Assembly: GCA_050743265.1 (NCBI GenBank)
Contig: JBOGEN010000081.1
Coordinates: 1 to 29,770, forward strand
Source of the DNA: JBOGEN01 sp050743265
Lineage (GTDB): Bacteria; Actinomycetota; Actinomycetes; JBOGEN01
Direction of reading: 5' to 3'
DNA: 29,770 bases
Within the stretch, counting starts at the first letter, position 1. The number at the start of each line of letters is the position of its first letter. This document shows positions 24,091-29,770 of this stretch, in pieces. Both the position numbers and the translations under genes were made by a program. The notes below the pieces were generated by a model, which worked only from the letters and a program-made list of their open reading frames with translations, was not told the DNA's origin and ran no database searches.

Positions 24091-25395
24091 TCAGGTCAGG
24101 CCGGGCAGGGGCGCCTCGCCCTGCGTCCAGGTCACGCGCCGGACGGCCTTGCCGACCTCGGTGCGCGGCAGGGTCCCCGGCGGGTAGAGCCGGACCTCGG
24201 CGCGCAGTCCGAGCCGCTGCCCGAGGAGGCGGTCGAGGTCGCTGCGCACCTCGTCCCCGCCGGACACCTGCTCGACCCCGACCACCAGCCGGGCGCCCGC
24301 CGAGTCCCGCTGGTCGAAAACGAGCAGGTAGTGCGGCGCGACCCGCGTGTCGGCGAGCACGACCGCCTCGACCTCGCTCGGGTACACGTTCACCCCGCGC
24401 ACGACGAGCATGTCGTCCCGGCGGCCGAGCACCTTGCTCATGCGGACGAGCGTGCGCCCGCACGCGCAGGGGTCACGAGTGAGCGAGGCGATGTCCCCGG
24501 TGCGGTAGCGCAGCAGCGGCAGCGCCTGCTTCGTCGGCGTGGTGAACACGAGCTCGCCCGGCGTACCCTCAGGCACCGTCTCGCCGGTGACCGGGTCGAG
24601 CGTCTCGACGAGGAAGTGGTCCTCGTTCACGTGCAGGCCGTCCTGGGCCTCGAGGCACTCAGTGGCCACCCCGGGCCCGATCACCTCGGACAGGCCGTAG
24701 ATGTCGAGCGCCTTGAGCGGCAGCAGGCTCTCGATCTTCTCCCGCATGCCGTCCGTCCACGGCTCGGCGCCGAAGACCCCTGCGCGTAGGGCCAGCGAGC
24801 CCGGGTCGATGCCGGCCTCGCGCAGCGCCTCATCGAGGTAGACCGCGTACGAGGGGGTGCACGTGAGGATGTCGGGCACGAGGTCGACGAGCAGCCGGAC
24901 CTGCCGCGCCGTCTGTCCCGCGGAGTTGGGGACGACCGTCGCCCCCAGGCGTACGCCGCCCTGGTGGATGCCGAGGCCCCCGGTGAACAGGCCGTACCCG
25001 TACGCGTTGTGCACGGTGCTTCCCGACGTGGCGCCCGCACAGGCGAGGGACCGCGCACACATCTGCGCCCACAGGTCGAGGTCGCCGCGGGTGTAGCCGA
25101 CGAGCGTGGGCCGGCCGCCGGTGCCGCTCGAGCCGTGCACGGCGACCACGTCGTCCCTCGGCACGGCGAGCATGCCGAACGGGTACGCGTCCCACAGGTC
25201 CTGCTTCGCAGTCGTGGGCAGACGTGCCAGGTCGGCCAGGCTGGCGTCCCGGCCGCCGGCCACCCCGGCCGCGCGGAGCCGGTCGCCCTGGACGCCGCCG
25301 AGTGCGAGCAGCCGGTCCACGAGGGCACGCAGCCGCTCCTGCTGGAGCGTCTCCAGGCTCTCGCGCGGCATCGCCTCGGCCGCCGGGTCGTACAT
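24091..25395 (-). CDS. paaK: Phenylacetate--CoA ligase family protein (PaaK-type)
   Basis: This AMP-forming enzyme activates an aromatic acid, classically phenylacetate, to its CoA thioester. The ATP loop is HGSSGTGGRPT (about 88-97). The adenylate-binding motif is YGLSEVIGPGVATEC, the hinge is YRTGDIASLTRD, and C-terminal blocks are RRDDMLVVRGVNVYPSEVE and PRTEVGKAVRRV. The 434 residues match PaaK. The ATG at 25395 has GAGAGGGG upstream. No other phenylacetate-degradation gene is visible around it; it sits 25 bp after proA, so it may serve another aromatic or fatty acid. It is read as a family assignment with uncertain substrate. Confidence 0.88.
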   Translation of the reverse strand: MYDPAAEAMPRESLETLQQERLRALVDRLLALGGVQGDRLRAAGVAGGRDASLADLARLPTTAKQDLWDAYPFGMLAVPRDDVVAVHGSSGTGGRPTLVGYTRGDLDLWAQMCARSLACAGATSGSTVHNAYGYGLFTGGLGIHQGGVRLGATVVPNSAGQTARQVRLLVDLVPDILTCTPSYAVYLDEALREAGIDPGSLALRAGVFGAEPWTDGMREKIESLLPLKALDIYGLSEVIGPGVATECLEAQDGLHVNEDHFLVETLDPVTGETVPEGTPGELVFTTPTKQALPLLRYRTGDIASLTRDPCACGRTLVRMSKVLGRRDDMLVVRGVNVYPSEVEAVVLADTRVAPHYLLVFDQRDSAGARLVVGVEQVSGGDEVRSDLDRLLGQRLGLRAEVRLYPPGTLPRTEVGKAVRRVTWTQGEAPLPGLT

Positions 25396-25420
25396 GTGAC
25401 CCCTCTCGTGGTGTCCGGGG

Positions 25421-26680
25421 TCAGCCTCGTACGTGGCCGTCGCCGGTGACCACCCACGTCGTGGAGGTGAGCTCGGTCAGCCCCATCGGCCCGCGCGCGT
25501 GCAGCTTCTGCGTCGAGATGCCGATCTCGGCACCGAACCCGAACTGCTCGCCGTCGGTGAACCTCGGGGAGGCGTTCACCATGACCGCGGCCGCGTCCAC
25601 GGACGCGACGAACCGGCGCGCCGCCGGCTGGGACGCGGTGACGATGGTCTCGGTGTGCCCGGAGGAGTGGCGGCGGATGTGCGCGACCGCGGCGTCGAGG
25701 GAGGGCACGACCGCGGCGGAGAGGTCGAGCGAGAGGTACTCGGTGTCCCAGTCGTCGTCGGTCGCGGTCACGACCGCAGCGGGGTCGACCGCACGCACCG
25801 CCTCGTCCCCGTGCACAGTGACCCCGGCCTCGGTGAGCGCGGCCAGTGCCTGCGGCAGGAACGTCTCGGCCGCGTCAGCGTGGACGAGCAGCGTCTCGAC
25901 CGCGTTGCACACGCTGGGTCGCCGGGTCTTCGCGTCGAGCAGGATGGCGAGGGCGTCGTCGAGGTCGGCATCCGCGTCGACGTACACATGGCAGTTGCCG
26001 ACCCCGGTCTCGATGACCGGGACGGTCGACTCCTCGACGACCGAGCGGATCAGCGCGGCGCCGCCCCGCGGGATCAGGACGTCGACGAGCCCGCGCGCCC
26101 GCATCAGGTGCTTGACCGGGTCGCGGCCCTCGCCGGGGACGAGTCCGATGGCGTCGCGGGGAAGCCCGGCCTGGGCCGCAGCCCCGGCGAGCACGTCCAC
26201 GATCGCCGCGTTGGAGGACACCGCGCTCGACGACCCCCGCAGCAGCGCCGCGTTGCCCGACTTCAGGCACAGCCCGGCGGCATCCGCGGTGACGTTCGGC
26301 CTGGCCTCGTAGATGATGCCGACGACACCGAGCGGGACGCGCACCTGGCGAAGCTCGAGCCCGTTCGGCAGCCGGGAGCCGCGCAGCACCTCCCCCACCG
26401 GGTCGGGCAAGCCGGCAACCTGGCGCAGGCCATCCGCCATGGCACGAACCCGCCCATCATCGAGCGTCAGCCGGTCGACGAGCGCGTCCGAGGTCCCGGC
26501 CGCACGGGCACGCGCGACGTCCACTGCATTGGCCTGGACGACCCGGCCCGAGGCGGAGTCGAGCGCGTCCGCCATCGCGTGCAGGGCGTCGTCCTTGCGG
26601 GCACGCGGGAGTGGGGCGAGGTCGGCGGCCGCGTGCTTCGCGCGGCGGGCCGCCTCGGTCACGGCCGTGGCGTCGCTCAT
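25421..26680 (-). CDS. proA: Gamma-glutamyl phosphate reductase
   Basis: ProA reduces glutamyl-5-phosphate with NADPH to glutamate semialdehyde, the second step of proline synthesis. The 419 residues show VPLGVVGIIYEARPNVTADA, the KSGNAALLRGSS loop, IPRGGAALI, VIETGVGNCHVYVD, the catalytic cysteine in RRPSVCNAVETLL (Cys258), and the C-terminal GFGAEIGISTQKLHARGPMG. The ATG at 26680 follows TAGGCT plus six bases, a leaderless pattern, so proA may have its own promoter although proB lies upstream. One unknown gene separates it from proB. Confidence 0.97.
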   Translation of the reverse strand: MSDATAVTEAARRAKHAAADLAPLPRARKDDALHAMADALDSASGRVVQANAVDVARARAAGTSDALVDRLTLDDGRVRAMADGLRQVAGLPDPVGEVLRGSRLPNGLELRQVRVPLGVVGIIYEARPNVTADAAGLCLKSGNAALLRGSSSAVSSNAAIVDVLAGAAAQAGLPRDAIGLVPGEGRDPVKHLMRARGLVDVLIPRGGAALIRSVVEESTVPVIETGVGNCHVYVDADADLDDALAILLDAKTRRPSVCNAVETLLVHADAAETFLPQALAALTEAGVTVHGDEAVRAVDPAAVVTATDDDWDTEYLSLDLSAAVVPSLDAAVAHIRRHSSGHTETIVTASQPAARRFVASVDAAAVMVNASPRFTDGEQFGFGAEIGISTQKLHARGPMGLTELTSTTWVVTGDGHVRG

Positions 26681-26686
26681 GCGGGC

Positions 26687-26692
26687 AGCCTA
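26687..26692 (-). promoter_or_regulatory. Candidate -10 box for a leaderless proA transcript
   Basis: TAGGCT, then GCCCGC, then the proA ATG on the minus strand. Six-base spacing and absence of a ribosome site suggest transcript start at the ATG. No clear -35. Confidence 0.45.
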
Positions 26693-26757
26693 CGCGGGAG
26701 GAATCCCCCGCCGGCACGCCGTGCGCAGCCGCAGTCGCGTGCTGCGAAGCGGCGCCT

Positions 26758-27132
26758 TCAGAAGGGTTCGAGCCGACCCGCGGGGACCAGCGGACCGACG
26801 CCCGGAGGCCCCCCACCACGGCGCTGGAACGTCTCGCGGTCGACGACCTCGAGCCCGACCACGTGCCAGGGGGGCAGGTCGGCGGTGAGCCGGTGCTCGC
26901 CCCACAGCCGCAGGGCCAGGGCGGCAGCATCGTCGATGTCACGCGCCTCCTCCCAGTACTGGATCTCGGCGCGGTCGGAGGCGTATCGCCCGGTCAGCAG
27001 GAAGGGCCGCTCCAGGGAGAGTCGTTCGACGGCCGCCCGTACCTCGTCCGGCTGCTGACGGTCGCCCGCGACGGTTACCGTCACGTGCCACATCAGCGCC
27101 GCGGGGGCTCGGGACGCCTGGGGGGCCTCCAT
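26758..27132 (-). CDS. Conserved protein of unknown function between proB and proA
   Basis: A 124-residue soluble protein that I recognise only as a conserved actinobacterial hypothetical. It begins MEAPQASRAPAALMWHVTVT. The best-conserved looking part is the block ERPFLLTGRYASDRAEIQYW, followed by an Ala-rich helix (DIDDAAALALRLWGEHR) and PPWHVVGLEVVDRETFQRRG. Alternating strands and helices suggest a small alpha/beta fold. There is no signal peptide, membrane segment or metal-site cysteine. The ATG at 27132 has AAGGAG upstream. It lies 31 bp after proB and 65 bp before the proA -10 box, so it is probably co-transcribed with proB. No function is claimed. Confidence 0.8.
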   Translation of the reverse strand: MEAPQASRAPAALMWHVTVTVAGDRQQPDEVRAAVERLSLERPFLLTGRYASDRAEIQYWEEARDIDDAAALALRLWGEHRLTADLPPWHVVGLEVVDRETFQRRGGGPPGVGPLVPAGRLEPF

Positions 27133-27163
27133 GTGTCGCTCGCTCCTTCGCACGCCGTCCCTC

Positions 27164-28318
27164 TCAGTGGCCAAGGACGACGAGGTCGTCCCGGTGCACG
27201 ATCTCCCGCTCGTATGCCGGACCCAGCGCGACCGCCAGATCCCGCGTCGACCGGCCCAGCAGACCTGGTATCTCCCCCGCATCAAAGTTGACCAGTCCCC
27301 GTGCGACCGCGTGGCCCTTTTCGTCCAGAAGCTCGACCGGGTCGCCCGCGCGGAACGTGCCGTCCACGGCGGTGACCCCGGCGGGCAGCAGGGACGCCCT
27401 CCGGTCCACCACTGCGGCGACCGCGCCGGGGTCCAGGTGCAGCCGCCCGTGCGGGGAGGTCGCGTGAGCCAGCCAGGCCAGCCGGGTGGCCAGGCGGCGG
27501 CCCCGGCGACGGCTGAAGTACGTCCCGACCGGCTCCCCGGCGAGCGCGGCGGCGGCGTCGGTGGCCGCGGCCAGCACGACCGGGACGCCCCCCGCGGTGG
27601 CGATGCGTGCCGCGTCCACCTTCGTCGCCATGCCGCCGACGCCCACCCCGGACCTCCCCACCCGGCCCAGTACGACCCCCTCGAGCTGCTCCGGGCCGTG
27701 GACCTCGCGGACGAGGCGGGCCCCCTCTCGCCGGGGGTCGCCGTCGTAGAGTCCGGCGACGTCGGAGAGCAGCACGAGCGCGTCCGCGTGCACGAGATGG
27801 GCGACGAGGGCGGCCAGCCTGTCGTTGTCCCCGAAGCGGATCTCCTCGGTGGCGACGGTGTCGTTCTCGTTCACCACGGGGACGACCCCGAGCTCGAGCA
27901 GGCGCGTCAGCGTCCGGTGCGCGTTGCGGTAGTGCGCGCGCCGTACGACGTCGTCGGCGGTGAGGAGCACCTGGCCGACGCGCCTACCGTGCGCGGCGAA
28001 CGCCGCGGCGTACCGCTCGACGAGCAGGCCCTGGCCCACGCTCGCCGCTGCCTGCTGCGTCGCGAGGTCACGGGGACGGCGGGCCAGCCCGAGCGGCGCC
28101 AGCCCGGCCGCGATCGCCCCGGACGAGACGAGCACGACCTCGCACCCGGTCGCGTCGGTGCGCGAGGCCAGGACATCGACGAGACCGTGCAGCCGGGCGG
28201 GGTCGAGCCCTCCGACGGGCGTGGTGAGCGAGGACGAGCCCACCTTGACGACGACGCGCCGGGCCGCCGCGACGTCGGCACGGGGCGCGGCCTCGGTGGG
28301 CGAAGGCGCTGCGTTCAC
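27164..28318 (-). CDS. proB: Glutamate 5-kinase
   Basis: ProB phosphorylates glutamate at the 5-carboxyl, the first and feedback-controlled step of proline synthesis. The amino-acid-kinase domain opens RVVVKVGSSSLT and carries VVLVSSGAIAAG, VPVVNENDTVATEEIRFGDN, LVLLSDVAGLYDGDP and GMATKVDAARIATAGG. A C-terminal PUA domain (about 290-370) includes ASLLPAGVTAVDGTFRAGDP and ARGLVNFDA, giving 384 residues, the long form. The GTG start overlaps the obg stop by 4 bp, so translation is coupled to obg. Confidence 0.97.
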   Translation of the reverse strand: MNAAPSPTEAAPRADVAAARRVVVKVGSSSLTTPVGGLDPARLHGLVDVLASRTDATGCEVVLVSSGAIAAGLAPLGLARRPRDLATQQAAASVGQGLLVERYAAAFAAHGRRVGQVLLTADDVVRRAHYRNAHRTLTRLLELGVVPVVNENDTVATEEIRFGDNDRLAALVAHLVHADALVLLSDVAGLYDGDPRREGARLVREVHGPEQLEGVVLGRVGRSGVGVGGMATKVDAARIATAGGVPVVLAAATDAAAALAGEPVGTYFSRRRGRRLATRLAWLAHATSPHGRLHLDPGAVAAVVDRRASLLPAGVTAVDGTFRAGDPVELLDEKGHAVARGLVNFDAGEIPGLLGRSTRDLAVALGPAYEREIVHRDDLVVLGH

Positions 28319-29670
28319 CGGCCGTCCAGACGGATGTCACGGCCGCGCCGGCCGTGCGCGTGCGGGATGCCGGCGGCGATCGTGGGCTCCCAGTCGAACA
28401 CCACGGCGTCGTCGCCCTCCCCGATGACGACGGTGGCTCCAGGCTCGGCCCCCAGTTCGGCGAGGCGCTTCTCGACCCCGAGCCGGGCCAGCCGGTCGGC
28501 GAGGTACCCGACCGCCTCGGCGTTGGTGAAGTCGGTCTGGCGCACCCACCGCCCCGGACGCGTCCCTGTCACGACGAAGCGACCCCCCTCCCGGCGTACG
28601 GCGAACCCTTCGTCGTCGACGGGCGCCGGACGCAGGACGATGCGCGCCTCGTCCGCGGACGGGGTGGCGGCGCGCGCCTCCGCGACGAGCCCGGCCATGG
28701 CGAACCCGAGCTCGCGCAGCCCGACGTGCGACACCGCGGACACCGCGAAGACCCGGTGTCCCCGCTCCTCGAGCAGCGGCGTGACGAGGTCGGCGAGCTC
28801 GCGGGCCTCCGAGACGTCCATCTTGTTGAGGACGACGAGCCGTGGGCGGTGGGACAGCCCGCCGTACGCGGCGAGCTCGGCCTCGATGACGTCGAGGTCG
28901 CTCACCGGGTCACGGCCGGGCTCCAGGGTGGCGCAGTCGAGCACGTGGACGAGCACGCTGCACCGCTCGACGTGCCGCAGGAACTCGAGCCCGAGCCCCT
29001 TGCCCTCGCTCGCCCCGGGGACGAGCCCGGGCACGTCGGCCACGGTGAACGTGGCCTCGCCCGCGGACACGACGCCCAGGTTGGGCACGAGCGTGGTGAA
29101 CGGGTAGTCGGCGATCTTCGGCCGGGCCGCGGACATCGCCGCGACGAGGGAGGACTTGCCGGCGCTCGGGTACCCGACCAACGCCACGTCCGCGACGGTC
29201 TTCAGCTCGAGGACGACGTCGCCGGCGTCTCCCGGTTCGCCGAGCAAGGCGAACCCGGGAGCCTTGCGCCGCGGTGAGGCGAGCGCGGCGTTGCCCAGCC
29301 CGCCCCGGCCCCCGCGGGCCACGACGAAGCGCTCCCCGGGTACGAGGAGGTCGGCCAGCATGTCCCCGTCGCGGGTGGTGACCACCGTGCCGACCGGGAC
29401 CGTGAGCACCAGGTCGAGGCCCTCGGCGCCGGACTTGTGCGCACCCTGGCCGGCCTTGCCACTCGTGGCGCGGCGGTGCGGCGACCGGTGGAACTCGAGC
29501 AGGCTCGTCGTGCCCGTGTCGGCGACCAGGGCGACGTCCCCCCCGCGGCCGCCGTTCCCGCCGTCCGGGCCACCGAGCGGCTTGAACTTCTCCCGGTGGA
29601 CGGAGGCGCAGCCGTTCCCGCCGTCCCCCGCCGTGACGTGCAGGACCACGCGGTCGACGAACGTCACCAC
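28315..29670 (-). CDS. obg: GTPase Obg (CgtA)
   Basis: Obg is an essential GTPase in 50S assembly and stress response. The Obg fold with its glycine-rich loops (GDGGNGCASVHREKFKPLGG and GPDGGNGGRGGDV) covers about residues 1-160. The G1 loop is GYPSAGKSS (166-174), then DVPGLVPGASEGKGLG, LNKMDV and a SAVSH G5 region. The C-terminal OCT domain is present (VRQTDFTNAEAVGYLADRLA to VVFDWEPT), with a short basic tail; 451 residues. The GTG at 29670 follows GGAGGTGAGGACCT; the adjacent GTG at 29667 is equally possible. rpmA is normally upstream and would lie beyond the right edge; 29671-29770 shows no gene. Confidence 0.97.
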   Translation of the reverse strand: MVTFVDRVVLHVTAGDGGNGCASVHREKFKPLGGPDGGNGGRGGDVALVADTGTTSLLEFHRSPHRRATSGKAGQGAHKSGAEGLDLVLTVPVGTVVTTRDGDMLADLLVPGERFVVARGGRGGLGNAALASPRRKAPGFALLGEPGDAGDVVLELKTVADVALVGYPSAGKSSLVAAMSAARPKIADYPFTTLVPNLGVVSAGEATFTVADVPGLVPGASEGKGLGLEFLRHVERCSVLVHVLDCATLEPGRDPVSDLDVIEAELAAYGGLSHRPRLVVLNKMDVSEARELADLVTPLLEERGHRVFAVSAVSHVGLRELGFAMAGLVAEARAATPSADEARIVLRPAPVDDEGFAVRREGGRFVVTGTRPGRWVRQTDFTNAEAVGYLADRLARLGVEKRLAELGAEPGATVVIGEGDDAVVFDWEPTIAAGIPHAHGRRGRDIRLDGR

Positions 29671-29770
29671 AGGTCCTCACCTCCACTCGGGGCACGGACG
29701 ACTGGTGGCCTCCGACAGGAACGGGCGGCCTGCCGGCGAACCGATGAACGACGCAGAAGTGGGGGCGGGC

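Overview
The window is very GC-rich chromosomal DNA (visibly above 70%, with GTG and TTG starts common). It carries almost only core actinobacterial genes. Gene order (obg-proB-proA, nadD-rsfS-phosphatase, leuS-degV-comEA-comEC-holA against rpsT, lepA, hemW, hrcA-dnaJ-rsmE), the actinobacterial families DUF3097 and DnaJ2-type DnaJ, and the protein sequences suggest Micrococcales, probably near Cellulomonas or its relatives. That placement is inference. No insertion sequence, prophage, CRISPR array or rRNA operon was seen.

Most genes are on the minus strand, so transcription runs from right to left. From the right edge: obg and proB (stop and start overlap), a conserved protein of unknown function, proA (proline synthesis), a PaaK-type CoA ligase, nadD (NAD synthesis), rsfS (ribosome silencing), a GpgP-like histidine phosphatase and tRNA-Ala(GGC). 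Next come a membrane GGDEF protein with a degenerate active site, then leuS and degV behind a leader with a Leu-codon peptide and an intrinsic terminator. The competence-type genes comEA-comEC and the clamp-loader gene holA follow and converge on plus-strand rpsT. Further left are a secreted M6 metalloprotease broken by two frameshifts, lepA, a MOSC protein and hemW. The plus-strand pair DUF4870 and DUF3097 comes next, then a patatin-like lipase gene. The CIRCE-controlled heat-shock operon hrcA-dnaJ-rsmE runs off the left edge.

The most interesting item is the leuS leader (20757-20871). A promoter-like hexamer lies 7 nt before an ATG that opens an 11-codon peptide with three consecutive Leu codons. 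An 11-bp inverted repeat, an inner hairpin and a terminator with six U follow, and a possible antiterminator can be drawn. Other points worth checking are the two indels in the M6 gene, the missing comEC stop before holA, a 23-bp triple repeat carrying the holA stop codon, the hrcA promoter and CIRCE lying inside the upstream lipase gene, and several probable leaderless starts.
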